Assembly: GCA_009599575.1 (NCBI GenBank)
Contig: VWND01000078.1
Coordinates: forward strand, 840,707 to 904,706
Source of the DNA: Blumeriella jaapii
Taxonomy: Eukaryota; Ascomycota; Leotiomycetes; Helotiales; Drepanopezizaceae
Direction: 5' to 3'
DNA length: 64,000 nucleotides
In this document: positions 22,349 through 33,059 of the stretch, piece by piece
Layout: every line of letters begins with the position of its first letter
Numbering within the stretch: position 1 is the stretch's first letter
Made by a program: the position numbers and the translations under genes
Notes under the pieces: model-generated
What the model was told of the DNA's origin: nothing
The model's input: the letters and a program-made list of their open reading frames with translations, nothing else
Database searches by the model: none

Positions 22349-22640
22349 TATTGACTACCAAACCTCCTTGACACTCCTATTTCAGCCCTCGAGCTGAAAA
22401 GGCCTGCCAACTCTGTTCTGCCCTTACGCATACAAAAAATCAATAAACCTTATCGCGACAACAACCCTTACGACCTCTTAAAAATAACCTTTACGATACG
22501 AAACTACGAAACGACAACTCCCTCTGACACAAGACCCATATTCAAAAAACCCCGTTCTGCTTCTGCCTACATCCCGGAACAAAATACATTTCACGCTCTT
22601 TCCTTAACGAATTATATCGGACCATCCCAAGTTGTCGGAA
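22349..22640 (+). other. gypsy3-A leader
   Basis: Untranslated leader after the 5' LTR, comparatively C-rich. It matches 32776-33060 in gypsy3-C. No gene is seen in it. Confidence 0.7.
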
Positions 22641-23860
22641 CCCTCCAATTGCTTTATTTTGGGGCACCTTGAATATCCCGACCAAATCGTCGCCGCCCTG
22701 ATCGCTAATACGAAAGCCTGCTTTTAAGAAATTCTCGATATCTTCGTCTACGCGGTAAAACAGAACGATATAATAGTATTACTTAAAATTAAACTGAATG
22801 ATTTCGCTCAAAAGCTGGATATTCAAACGGTACAATATTAAAAAAAAAAAGTTTCTCAAAAAAAAATAATTCAAAACCGCGAAGCCGAGCTTGCTAACCT
22901 CCGAAGACAAGCTCCTACCAGTCAAAATACACCGAACACCTTAAACGCAGAAAGAAAAATATCTGCCTTCTCCGACCCCGATAAATTCACAAATTCGGGT
23001 GGCACTGACAACGTTACGAAACACTTTACCACCTTCTTTTAAAATATAATCTTAAAGCTCCGTTTTAATCAGGACTGGTATGCGACCGAACAGGATCGTA
23101 TAAGCTATTTCTTCTTCCGCCTCTCCGATACAGCCAAAGGCGCTTTACAGAAAGGTTTACGTACGAACGGCACCTTTTTCTACCTGACTGTTGCAAAAAT
23201 AATTCAAATCCTTTAACAATCGTTCGATATTCTTAACCAACAGGCAGATACATCTAAAAAAATTCTGTCCTTTAAGCAAAACAACCAACTCCTGTCCACC
23301 TTCCTTCCTACCTGGCTAGAAGTTAAAAATCATACTAAGTTTAATAACGAAGCCGCTATCGCTATTCTGCGCGAAGCTTTTTATATTTTAATATAATCAC
23401 CCGTTTATCGTATATTAACCTTTCCGATTTGAAAACCGATCTTATTGATTTTTGCGCCCAAATGCGCGAAACCGATACCGTTCTTCGATAATTAAATCTC
23501 AATTATTATAAAACCGGAAGCCGCAATACGGGAATCACTTTTTCCGCCCTTATATTCAAAACTGCTATTACGACTATTATTCAAAACGACCCTATAAACT
23601 TCAGTGCTACCCAAACCAAAGCAATTACATGGACCGCAGCTAATATAGCAAAAAACAAACGCCCAGTCGGTGACGCCGAAAAGCTAGCTCGCCGAACCTA
23701 CCTCTTTGCTAACAACCTTTGCTTATGGTATGCCAGCGATAAACACCGAGCTGCTAATTGCCCCGATTCCCTTTGGGTCAAAAAAATTAAAGCCGAGGCA
23801 AAAAAGTCGGGAAACTGACTGTTTCTAATAATTGTTATTATCAGAAACCTTTAAAAAATA
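22641..23860 (+). pseudogene. gypsy3-A gag
   Basis: Mostly readable gag. It includes SAFSDPDKFTNSGGTDNVTK, then YATEQDRISYFFFRLSDTAK and KIILSFKQNNQLLSTFLPTW, the Retrotrans_gag-like core (roughly 22950-23340). It ends in a zinc knuckle NLCLWYASDKHRAANCPD (23713-23766). The knuckle pattern C-x2-C-x4-H-x4-C is kept except that the second Cys is Tyr (TGY to TAY). Stops occur between 23210 and 23710. The same knuckle with the same Tyr is in gypsy3-C. Confidence 0.85.
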
Positions 23861-23862
23861 AA

Positions 23863-24225
23863 TTGGAATTATCTGCTTTAAATAGCGTTCCGAAACCACA
23901 TTTGGTATTGCCTTGTATTATAACTGCTAATAATATACATATCAAAACCTACTTTTTAAACGACTCCGAAGCTACCGATAATTTTATTAACCATGCTTTT
24001 GTGCAACATTACGAATTAACCTTTGTTTTACTTACCAACCCACGTAAACTTACCGTGATTAACGGACGTTCTTCCACCCACGGCGACGTTACTCATCAAA
24101 TCTCCTTTCAAATCAATATCGCCCGCCATACCGAACGAATTACAGCTTTCATCATAACACTTAGGAAATACGACCTTATTCTGGGCAAACTTTGGCTTAG
24201 AACACACAACCCTCACATTAATTAA
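23863..24225 (+). pseudogene. gypsy3-A aspartic protease
   Basis: An uninterrupted 120-residue stretch. FLNDSEATDNFINHAFVQHY corresponds to the retropepsin motif A-L-I-D-S-G-A-T-D-N-F-I, with the catalytic-loop Gly changed to Glu (GGA to GAA). It continues to YDLILGKLWLRTHNPHIN, the conserved I-L-G-x-P-W-L end. The domain length is normal, but the Gly-to-Glu change next to the catalytic Asp should abolish activity. Confidence 0.9.
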
Positions 24226-24639
24226 ACTACGAATACCCTTTGCTTCAATTCAGACTTCTGCCGTTCGAACTGTTTACCTCAGAACTTTCATCAATTGGCT
24301 GTTTCAGGCTTAATTTAAAAACGCCATTTTTACAAATCAATCGTTCAATCAGCCCCTTTTCGCCGTACAGAAGCTGCTGCTTTCAATACTTTATTCTTTT
24401 AGTCCGGAATCGAGGTGTTTTCAGCCTTATTGTACGAAATCGACCAACGTTTACAGAAACTGGGCGCTATAATCAAAAACGATCCCAACTTTGTATTTCC
24501 AGAAATAAACCAGTTACGACAAGAACTCTCTTAAGCTGAACGACAACACCTATCAGCTGAATTTTACCTCGCTGAAGCCTTTTTAAAAAATATTCGTTTG
24601 GCCCTTTAAACCAAATTACCAATCGACTTCCGAATAAAA

Positions 24640-25420
24640 CTCCCTTAACACTACTATTACCATTTGGCCGCTTTCGACTTTATTAAAGCTGATAAACTTA
24701 CGCTTTATAAAAAAGGCGTTGATTATACGATAAAACTCCGTTTTGGCGCAGTACCCTTATACGGTCCTTTATACAACATATTAGTTGACGAACTTTAAGT
24801 TTTACGTAAGTTTCTGAAAAAAAACCTCGAAAAAGGCTGGATTCGAGCTAGCTCCTCCCCCGCCGCCTTTCCAGTTTTATTTGCAAAAAAACCAAAAGGC
24901 GGATTACGTTTTTACGTCGATTACAAAGCTTTTAACGTTATAATAATCAAAAACCGGTATCTTTTGCTATTAGTTCAAAAAACACTCTCTCGATTAAATA
25001 AAGCGAAGTTTTATACCAAACTTAACGTTTTTGCCGCTTTTAATAAAATTCGAATAAAAAAGGGCCATAAATAGCTTACTGCGTTTAATACGAGATACGG
25101 TCTATTCGAATCGTTGGTTATGCTTTTCGGTTTATGCAACGCCCCTGCCACCTTTCAATCCCGCATAAACGATATTCTACGACCTTATTTAAATATCTTT
25201 TGCATAACTTATATAAACGATATTTTAGTTTATTTAAACGATTTTTAAAAATACAAAAAACACGTCAACCTCGTTCTTTAAGCTTTTTCCGACGCTGGCC
25301 TGCAATTGAATATAAAAAAATACGAATTTAAAATTCAAGAAATCGTTTACTTAAGAATAATTATTTCTATTACTGGAATCAAAATAAACTCTAAAAAATT
25401 GGAAGCTATTATTAGCTAAA
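24640..25420 (+). pseudogene. gypsy3-A reverse transcriptase
   Basis: Reads LEKGWIRASSSPAAFPVLF, then AKKPKGGLRFYVDYKAFNVI, KTLSRLNKAKFYTKLNVFAA and [17 protein letters not shown]. The catalytic box at 25210-25221 is YIND instead of YIDD (GAC to AAC). The thumb region shows FSDAGLQLNIKKYEF. Two or three stops replace Trp or Gln codons. This is classic Ty3/Gypsy RT without the YVDD of gypsy4. Confidence 0.92.
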
Positions 25421-25539
25421 ACCCCCCCTCCAACGTTAAAAACGTATAAGCGTTCCTAGGTTTTGCAAATTTCTACCGACGCTTTATCAAAAGTTTCTTT
25501 CGCATCGTTATCCCTTTGGTAAATCTGACGAAAAAAAAC

Positions 25540-25990
25540 ACTAAATAAAACTTTAACAATAACTGTATTAAAGCCTTCGAATTTCTCAAATCAGCTTTTA
25601 CGACTGCATCTACGTTGTTCCATTTCAACTCTGACAAAAAGATATTTATTAAAACTAACGCTTTTGACTACGTTTCTTCAGGGATTCTTTCTCAGAAAAA
25701 CGATACAGAAGTATTTTATTTAGTCGCTTTTATATCGAAAAAATTCGATTCAGCCGAATGCAATTACGAAATCTATAACAAAAAACTCCTCGCTATTATA
25801 CGTTGCTTCGAAAATTAACGAGCCGAATTACAAAAAGCTGCCTATCCAATTCGAATATTTACAAACCACCGAAACTTGGAATATTTCATAACGACTAAGC
25901 AATTCAACAGGCGTTAAATACGCTAAAACGAGTTTTTAGCTAGTTTTGACTTTATAATTATATTTAAACCTAGAAAACAAAGTGGCAAAC
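25540..25990 (+). pseudogene. gypsy3-A RNase H and tether
   Basis: The open part 25615-25818 contains IFIKTNAFDYVSSGILSQKN (family ETDASDYVSAGVLSQ), with Glu to Lys and Asp to Asn, then VAFISKKFDSAECNYEIYNK. The tether around 25965-26010 ends KPDFLTRR, the usual A-D-A-L-T-R-R. Confidence 0.9.
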
Positions 25991-26219
25991 CTGATTTTTT
26001 GACCCGACGTTTTCAAAACCTCCCCCAAAACTCTTTAGACGAGAGGATCCAGTTCCAAAACCAAACTTTTCTTAAAAAGCACCACTTAACTAAAGTTTTG
26101 AACGCTGAAGTTTTAAACGCTTTTCCAACTCTATTTAAACAAATACTTAAGGCAGACGACGAAAAGCTTTTACGATTATTAAACGAACATTATTTTACTG
26201 ATAAGCTATAAATTGCTAC

Positions 26220-27150
26220 CAAAAAAAAAATGCTTAAACCAAAAGGTATTCCAAGATTAAAAAACTTACAATTCTCCGAATACTTTATACGCAATAACAA
26301 ATTGTATTTTCGAAACCGATTATACGTTTCAAACACACCGAGTTTAAATATTCCTATTCGCACCTGGCTATTGCAAATGGCCTATGATTTAATAAAAACA
26401 GGCCATTCCGGAAAAAACAAACTGTACGAGATTATCAGCAGAAATTATTATTAATTATTGATTTCTAAAGATTGCAAAAGATTTATGCGCAATTGCAACG
26501 GCTGTTTTCGCAATACAAGCACCAATCAACGCTACCAAAGATTTTTCAAATCTCTGCTTATTTTTTTACGCCGATAAAGCTATATATTAATCGATTTTAT
26601 GGGTCCTTTCCCCGTTAAAAAGCACAAAAGTCGAAACAATCTGATTATGGTAGTAATATGTCGCTTTATTAAAGAACGATATTATACAGCCTGCTATTTT
26701 GCTATAAAAGCGTCAGATCTAGCCAAGCTGTTTTGTAGAAATATTTGGCGCTTATATAGCCTTCCCGATTTTGTAGTTTCAGACCGAGGCTTTTTGTTCG
26801 TTTCATAATTCTGAAAAGCTATTAATTACCGTTTCGGAACCAATATTACGCTATCCACCAGCTTTTATTCCGAAACAAATGGCCAAACCGAAAACGCAAA
26901 CGCTTATCTACTTTTTTATTTAAAACAATTTGTTAAATACGCCCAAAAAGATTAAGAAGACTGGCTCCTTCTAGCCGAATTCGCAGCAAATAACGCTGTA
27001 AACGCCTTTACCGGAGTCTCCTTTTTCTACGCTAACAAAAGCTTTTACCCCCGACTGAGCTTCTCCCCATCCAAACCTATTCTAGTTTCAACTTTCCGCA
27101 CGCTACAAATAGCAGACGCAAAAAAAAACGATTTTGCAAATAAAATAAAA
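26220..27150 (+). pseudogene. gypsy3-A integrase
   Basis: H-H-C-C finger: TGHSGKNKLYEII, then MRNCNGCFR (26400-26515). Core: LIDFMGPFPVKKHKSRNNLI (26590 onward), VVSDRGFLFVS near 26775 and SETNGQTENANAY near 26870, so all three D-D-E positions survive in separate open pieces. The domain is cut by stops at 26452 and 26806 and elsewhere. It is among the best preserved integrases in the window. Confidence 0.92.
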
Positions 27151-27981
27151 AAAATAAAACTACTATTACGTACGAATCTGACTTCAGCGCTGGCCGACCA
27201 AAAACACTATTTTAACCGATATCGCCAACCAGCTTTTGCCTACCGAATAGAAGATAGCGTGTTTCTTAATAAGCGCAATATCATTTTTACCAAACTAATC
27301 AAAAAGCTCGATAATAAGTTTTACGGTTTTTATAAGATCGCCGAAGTTTTAGACTTTCACAATTATAAATTGAAATTACTTTTCGAGCAAAAACTATTAC
27401 ACTCCGTTTTTCATACCAACTTGCTCAAACCTGCTTACAACAATCCTTTTTCAGGGCAGGAAAACCCCCCCCCCCCCACCATTTGTTTCTATCGACGCCG
27501 ACGGCAGCTTGCTGTAGGCTATAAACGCCATTCTCGACTCTAAACGAAACCCCAACTTTTTTTATCTTATACAATAACGCGGCTATAACGCCGAGAACCA
27601 GTTTTGAAAACTATTAAAAAACGTTATTAACGCACACAGTTTTATAGCTGAATTCGCTATACGTTTCCCTCAGAAATCTCATCCGACCAAAGCAGAACTG
27701 GCTAAAGCCAGAATTGCTAACAGAAAACGTGCTAAATCGACGAATAACGAAAACGAGCCTTTACCACCAAAAAAGGCTTTTACAACCGTCACCAAACATA
27801 AAAAAAACTGCTACCAATTCCCTTCTTATTACAAAGGAACCAGTTGTTTTGCTTCCGAAACTAGAAAAGCCTGCCTCTTCTTTTACCACTTCTTCTACTA
27901 TTCCAGCTGAACTCCGCACTCGTTTACAGAAACGCCTCGCGAACGAAGCTCGATTTATAGAAGTAGATTCCGACGACGAAG

Positions 27982-28044
<63 letters not shown>
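27151..28044 (+). pseudogene. gypsy3-A integrase tail and lysine-rich C-terminus
   Basis: 27259-27543 reads LDNKFYGFYKIAEVLDFHNY, then LLHSVFHTNLLKPAYNNPF, the G-P-F/Y module and F-H-V-S-L-L-K-P end of Gypsy integrase. A second open piece from 27714 ends ANEARFIEVDSDDEEIK and then runs into an uninterrupted A tract (27987-28044) read as polylysine. A comparable end in gypsy3-B (30578-30285) reads ANEARFIKVNSDDEKIK. Confidence 0.8.
27987..28044 (+). repeat. 58-bp A homopolymer before the gypsy3-A polypurine tract
   Basis: 58 consecutive A. gypsy3-B has a much shorter run at the equivalent place (T run near 30267-30286 on the plus strand). Confidence 0.9.
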
Positions 28045-28046
<2 letters not shown>

Positions 28047-28061
28047 GGAAGGAGGATTATA
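28045..28061 (+). promoter_or_regulatory. gypsy3-A polypurine tract
   Basis: TAGGAAGGAGGATTAT lies immediately before the 3' LTR, the plus-strand priming site of LTR elements. Confidence 0.7.
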
Positions 28062-28234
28062 TGTGAGGGGATGAGACGTCAGTTCGTTAGTCACGTGGTC
28101 CGAAGGTCACGTTGTTGTCACGTGACATCGGAGCCCGCACACACTGTATCTTAAACTTCGCGACACCTTTAACTTAGAACCTCGTAGTCAATGCAATTCA
28201 TCTACGAACCTCTTGCTCGTTCGCACCCCTGACA
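28062..28234 (+). repeat. gypsy3-A 3' LTR
   Basis: 173 bp, TGTGAGGGG...CCTGACA, followed by GATAG (28235-28239), the second copy of the target duplication. Confidence 0.95.
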
Positions 28235-28239
28235 GATAG

Positions 28240-29349
28240 CCGTAGTCGAATTTTGAATTGCAATTACGATATTTTCGTAGAAATTTAAAATTTAATTCAA
28301 TTAGTTAAAATAAATTCGAACGACGTTTTCGAAACGTCGAAAAATACGTTTATATTAGCGTCGTTAAAAAAAAAGGCCGGCGCAGCCAAAGCTTTTAAAA
28401 CAGCAGCAGCCGCCAAACCGGCAAAAGCGGAAGCAGCAGCAGCAGCAGCAGCCCGAGCCGCGGCGCGATTCGTACGATTTCCGACTATTATAAAAGCCGA
28501 AGCGTTACTTTTTTTAAAACGATTTATATAAGCGTCGTAAATAATAAAATCGATAAAAGTTTTAGCAAAAGCTTTAGCTTCGACAGCAAAAAAAAAAAAA
28601 GCGGCAGCGGCGGTAGCAGCATCGAAACGATTTATAAAATCGTTAAGGCCCGCGAAAAAAGTTTACGCTTCGATAGCGCGTGCGGCAAAAATTTGTAGCT
28701 AATTAAAAACGAATTCGAATAAAAATTTAAAAAATTTACAAAAAAACACTGAATATGCGAAGCTTTGCAACGGTTGCATTTTACGCTAGAAAGCTCGAAA
28801 ACGCAAAAAGGTAAAAAGGCCGCTATAATGCTTTCGCGTAAAATCAGGCGTGCATACCGAAGGCAGATAAAAGTTAAAAGCATTTTAAAAGTTCGCGGCG
28901 AACGCGGCGAAAAGCAGTTGATTAAGGTAAAAAAAAGCTGATAAGAAAAAAAAAAAAAAAAAATGAAAAAGAAAAAAAAAAAGTCGAGCAGAAAGATTGC
29001 GGCCATTTTAAGGAAAAAAGCTTTTTCAAACGAAGATGCGAGCGCTATCGAAAACAAAAAAAACAAAACAGCAGAACAGCTACAATTCACGACCAAAAGC
29101 GAAAGAAACAGCTATAATTCACGGCCGAAAGCGAAAAAAACCGTACGTTATTTCGAAGGCGTAACGCACGCTATATACGGAAGCATACGCATAAAAAAAT
29201 CAATCGCTTTTGGGGACCAAAGGCTTAGAAAAAAAAGTAATATCAAAAACCAATATTATATATATAAATCAGATAATTCGCCAAAACCTTTTGCTTTTTA
29301 CCAATTTTCGAATAGCACTTTCTGCGGATAGGCCGTGGGGGCCGGATAG
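28240..29349 (+). other. Unrecognised low-complexity block in the gypsy2 3' region
   Basis: This 1.1 kb lies between the gypsy3-A insertion site and the gypsy2 LTR. It holds GCA/GCC repeats (28400-28460; Ala- or Ser-rich depending on frame), a stop-free basic frame ending in RRAYRRQIKVK near 28850-28890, a long A-rich stretch (28948-28985), and an open frame (28963-29331) containing a roughly 30-bp tandem similarity (29083-29143). I do not recognise any protein. The opposite-strand 154-residue frame is an antisense shadow of the A-rich part. It ends in a G-rich run (29333-29344) that could be the gypsy2 polypurine tract. Confidence 0.4.
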
Positions 29350-29655
29350 TATTATAAAAGTTGAAAATAATATTTAAATAAAATATTTTATAAAAGTGAT
29401 TGTTAAAAAACCAGTTATTAGGGTTATATTAAAAAGAATTGAAAAAAGGTCGGAATAAGGGCTGGAAAAGCATACTAAATAAAGTTCGCCTGGTTTTCTG
29501 AAAAATATTTTTCTCGAGGGCTCCACCCTTCCTTTTGTATTTATACACGCCTTCTATTAGAAATATAAAAGGTAGAAATTAGTCTGACTATCAATCCAAT
29601 CTTATCTGAGCTTTATTGTCTGAACTAGTGTTTCCCTGCCTTTTCAATTCTTACA
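29350..29655 (+). repeat. gypsy2 3' LTR (306 bp)
   Basis: It begins TATTATAAAAG (TG decayed to TA), follows a G-rich tract and ends TTCTTACA. It keeps a TATA-like TATTTATA near 29540 and a mildly mutated 3' half. There is no second copy in the window, so the boundaries rest on the terminal TG/CA logic and the preceding tract. Confidence 0.6.
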
Positions 29656-30053
29656 ACGCGTCAAATCATAGCCATGGCATCTATCATGGCATTTATTTTA
29701 ACGTTCCGATCGCTTTAGGTTTCGTTGGTCCCGACCGTATTACTATTATAAAATTCGATATCGCCGATTTTTAAAAAAAAGAAAAAATCGAAAACCTTAC
29801 CGACGCTATTTTCGACTATTACGTTCTGCTTGCATTCGTATATAATTCGGAAATAATCGAAGCTTATTTGCAATTATATTACGACGCTAAGCTGATTAAA
29901 ATTATTTAAAAAAGCTTAGCTTTTTCGTATTTTAACGCGTTTAAAATAATGGTTTTAATTATTTTATCGGATTACGAAACCGAAAGCTACGAAGTAAAAA
30001 ATAAAATAATTTTTATTAATTTTTCGATTAAACAAAAAGTTTTCGTTAAATTC
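29656..30053 (+). pseudogene. gypsy4-B fragment of the unknown 3' protein
   Basis: From about 29687 the sequence matches the reverse of 45625-45265 in gypsy4-A. The better frame reads FNVPIALGFVGPDRITIIKF, then SEIIEAYLQLYYDAKLIKII and ILSDYETESYEVKNKIIF. It ends at 30053, where a gypsy1 LTR tip begins. I do not recognise the protein. In gypsy4-A it lies downstream of the integrase. Confidence 0.6.
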
Positions 30054-30090
30054 TGTAACGATTTAATTAATCTTAGGGCTGGGAGATCAG
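30054..30090 (-). repeat. gypsy1-F LTR tip (37 bp)
   Basis: TGTAACGATTTAATTAATCT and onward to GGGAGATCAG matches the start of reversed gypsy1 LTRs (36197, 57924). The rest is absent and gypsy3-B begins at once, so gypsy3-B probably inserted here and the remainder was lost. Confidence 0.8.
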
Positions 30091-30263
30091 TGTCAGGGGT
30101 GCGAACGAGCAGAAGGTTCGTAAATGAATTGTATTAACTACGAGGTTTTAAATTAGAAGTGTCGCGAAGTCTAAGATATAATATATACGGGCTCCGATGT
30201 TACGTGATAACAACGTGATCTTCGGACTACGTGATTAACGAACTAACGTTTTATTTTTTTATA
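30091..30263 (-). repeat. gypsy3-B 3' LTR
   Basis: 173 bp, beginning TGTCAGGGGTGCG. Every difference I checked against the gypsy3-A LTR is a transition, and CpG sites are kept. Confidence 0.9.
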
Positions 30264-30284
30264 TATGGTTTTTTTTTTTTTTTT

Positions 30285-32590
30285 TTATTTAATTTTTTCG
30301 TCGTCGGAATTTACTTTTATAAATCGAGCTTCGTTCGCGAAGCGTTTTTGTAAACGAATGCGGGGTTTAGCTGAAATAATAGAAAAAATGGTAAAAGAAA
30401 AAACAGGCTTTTCTAGTTTCGAAAGCAAAATAATTGGTTTTTTTGTAATAGAAAAAGAATTGATAACAGTTTTTTTATGTTTGGTGACGGTTGTAAAAGC
30501 TTTTTTTAATAATAAAAGCTCGTTTTCGTTATTCGTCGACTTAGCACGTTTTTTGTTGGCAATTTTAGTTTTAGCCAATTTTGCTTTGGTCGGATAAGAT
30601 TTCTAAAAAAAACGTATAGCGAATTTAATTATAAAATTATATGCGTTAATAACGTTTTTTAATAATTTCCAAAACTGATTTTCGGCGTTATAACCGCGCT
30701 ATTATATAAAATAAAAAAAAATTGGGATTTCGTTTAAAATCGAAAATAGCGTTTATAATTTATAATAAACTGCCGTCGGCGTCGATAAAAACAAATGGTA
30801 AAAAAAGGTTTTTCTGTTCTGAAAAAAAGTCGTTGTAAACAAATTTAAACAAATTAATATAAAAAACGGAATATAATAGTTTTTGCTCGAAAAATAGTTT
30901 TAATTTATAATTGTAAAAGCTTAAAACTTCGGCGATTTTGTAAAAATTATAAAATTTATTATCGAGCTTTTTAATTGGTTTGATAAAAATAATATTGCGC
31001 TTATTAAAAAATACGCTATTTTTTATTCGGTAAGCAAAAGCTGGTTGGCGGTATCGGTTAGAATAATATTTTTGGTCGGCCAGCGCTAAAATCAAATTTG
31101 TGCGTAATAATAGTTTTATTTTTTTTATTTTTTTTGCAAAATCGTTTTTTTTTTTTTGCGTTTGTTATTTATAGCGTACGGAAAGTCGAAATTAAAATAG
31201 ATTTGGGTGAAAAAAAGCTTAATCGGGGGCGAAAGCTTTTGTTAGCGTAAAAAAAAAATTCCGGTAAAAGCGTTTACAGCGTTATTTGCTGCGAATTCGG
31301 CTAGAAAAAGCCAGTTTTTCCAGTTTTTTTGAGCGTATTTAATAAATTATTTTAAATAAAAAAATAAATAAGCGTTTGCGTTTTCGGTTTGGCCATTTGT
31401 TTCGGAATAAAAGCTGGTGGATAGCGTAATATTGGTTTCGAAACGGTGATTAATAGCTTTTCAGAATTATAAAACGAATAAAAAACTTCGGTTTGAAATT
31501 ATAAAATCGAAAAAGTTATATAAGCGCCAAATATTTTTATAAAACAGCTTGGCTAAATCTAACGCTTTTATAACAAAATGGCAGATTATATAATATCGTT
31601 TTTTAATAAAGCGATATATTATTATTATAATTAAATTGTTTCGATTTTTATACTTTTTTACGAAAAAAAAACTTATAAAATCGATTAATATATGATTTCA
31701 ACGGCGTAAAAAAATAGGCAAAAATTTGAAAAGTTTTTAGTAGCGTTGATTAATGTTTGTATTACGAAAACAGCCGTTGCAATTGCGCATAAATTTTTTG
31801 CAATTTTTAGAAATTAATAGCCAATAATAATTTCTGCTGATAATCTCGTATAATTTGTTTTTTCCGGGATGGCCTGTTTTTATTAAATTATAAGCTATTT
31901 GCAAAAGCCAGATGCGAATAAAAATATTTAAATTCGGTGTGTTTGAAACGTATAATCGGTTTCGAAAATACAATTTGTTATTACGTATAAAATATTCGGA
32001 AAGTTATAAGTTTTTTAATTTCGGAATATTTTTTAATTTAAGCATTTTTTTTTTAATAGCAATTTATAATTTATTAATAAAATAATATTCGTTTAATAAT
32101 CGTAAAAGCTTTTCGTCGTTTGCTTCGGGTATTTGTTTAAATAAAACTGGAAAAGCGTTTAAAACTTTAGTTAAATAGTGTTTTTTAAAAAAAGCTTGGT
32201 TTTGGAATTGGATTTTTTCGTTTGAAAATTTTTAGGAAAATTTTTAAAAACGTCGGATTAAAAAATTAGATTTGCTATTTTGTTTTTTAAATTTAAATAT
32301 AATTACGAAGTCAAAATCAGCTAAAAACTCGTTTCAGCGTATTTAACGTCGATTAAATTGTTTAATTATTATAAAATATTTTAGGTTTCGGTGGTTTATA
32401 AATATACGAATTAAATAAACAGCGTTTTGTAATTCGGCTCGCTAATTTTCGAAGCAACGTATAATAGCAAAAAGTTTTTATTATAAATCTCGTAATTATA
32501 TTCGGCTGAATCGAATTTTTTTAATATAAAAGCGATTGAATAAAACACTTTTGTATCGTTTTTCTGGAAAAAAATTTCTGAAAAAACGTA
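30285..32590 (-). pseudogene. gypsy3-B integrase and RNase H remnants
   Basis: Open pieces: 30578-30285 (SDDEKIK end), 31095-30760 (KKLDNKFYNFYKIAEVLSFY), and 31973-31737 (NLIKTGHPGKNKLYEIISRN, then MRNCNGCFRN with the zinc-binding His and Cys). RNase H (about 32590-32300) is stop-broken. It equals the second half of gypsy3 pol. It is more mutated than copy A although the order of residues is unchanged. Confidence 0.85.
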
Positions 32591-32600
32591 GTTAAAAGCG

Positions 32601-32775
32601 TGTGAAGGGATGAAATGTCAGTTCGTTGGTCACGTGGTCCGAAGATCACGTTGTTATCACGTGACATCGGAGCCCGTACACACTGTATCTTAGACTTCGC
32701 GACATCTCTAACTTAGAAACCCCGTAGTTAATGCAAATCACCTACGAACCTTTTGTTCGTTCGCACCTTTTAACA
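32601..32775 (+). repeat. gypsy3-C 5' LTR
   Basis: TGTGAAGGG...TTTTAACA. Its inner end has CCC changed to TTT relative to copy A. Confidence 0.9.
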
Positions 32776-33059
32776 TATTGACTACCAAACTTTTTTAACA
32801 CCCCTATTTCAGCCCTCGAGCTGAAAAGGCCTGCCAACTCTATTCTGCCTTTGCGTATACAAAAAATCAACCTTATCGCGACAACAACTTTACGACTTTT
32901 ACGACCCTTACGACCCCTTATACGAAATTACGAAACGACAACCCCTTTTGACACAAAACTTATATTCGAAAAACCCTGTTCTGCTTTTGCTTATATCCCG
33001 GAACAAAATATATTTTACGCTTTTTTTTTAACGGATATTAATACCGAAAATATCGAAAC

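Larger units (their letters stand above)
22176..28234 (+). mobile_element. gypsy3-A, complete Ty3/Gypsy element
   Basis: A 6059-bp element with two 173-bp LTRs, a perfect 5-bp target duplication GATAG, gag with a zinc knuckle, protease, RT, RNase H, integrase and a lysine-rich C-terminus next to a polypurine tract. Its two LTRs differ at only four positions by eye, all transitions, making it the least mutated and probably youngest element here. Even so, stops and Asp-to-Asn changes inactivate it. Confidence 0.95.
19050..29655 (+). mobile_element. gypsy2, Ty3/Gypsy chromovirus, 5' end missing, split by gypsy3-A
   Basis: A second chromovirus family on the plus strand. It starts mid-RT directly after the gypsy1-A LTR and reads RT, RNase H, integrase and chromodomain to about 21960. 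It is interrupted by gypsy3-A at a duplicated GATAG, resumes at 28240 with an unrecognised block, and ends in a 306-bp LTR (29350-29655). The missing gag, protease and 5' LTR would lie left of gypsy1-A, outside the window, if gypsy1-A inserted into it. That link is inferred. Confidence 0.75.
30091..32600 (-). mobile_element. gypsy3-B, 3' half only
   Basis: Minus-strand half copy: 3' LTR (30091-30263, 173 bp), the lysine-rich end (30578-30285), the integrase tail (31095-30760), the integrase finger (31973-31737) and RNase H to about 32600. RNase H and integrase match gypsy3-A 25660-27500 in reverse, with many more transitions. It stops abruptly within RNase H where gypsy3-C begins. No target duplication was found. 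Confidence 0.9.

Noticed and set aside
28632..29096. 154-residue minus-strand frame with hydrophobic segments
   Set aside because: It is antisense to an A-rich, lysine-coding plus strand; the Phe runs come from poly-A. No domain and no start context.
28963..29331. Functional gene encoding a basic 122-residue protein
   Set aside because: Possible, but the frame starts within an A-rich low-complexity tract, has no recognisable domain and lies inside a retroelement; kept only as an unrecognised block.
30265..30597. 110-residue plus-strand frame
   Set aside because: It is the exact reverse of the gypsy3-B C-terminus (30578-30285), which matches gypsy3-A in sense.
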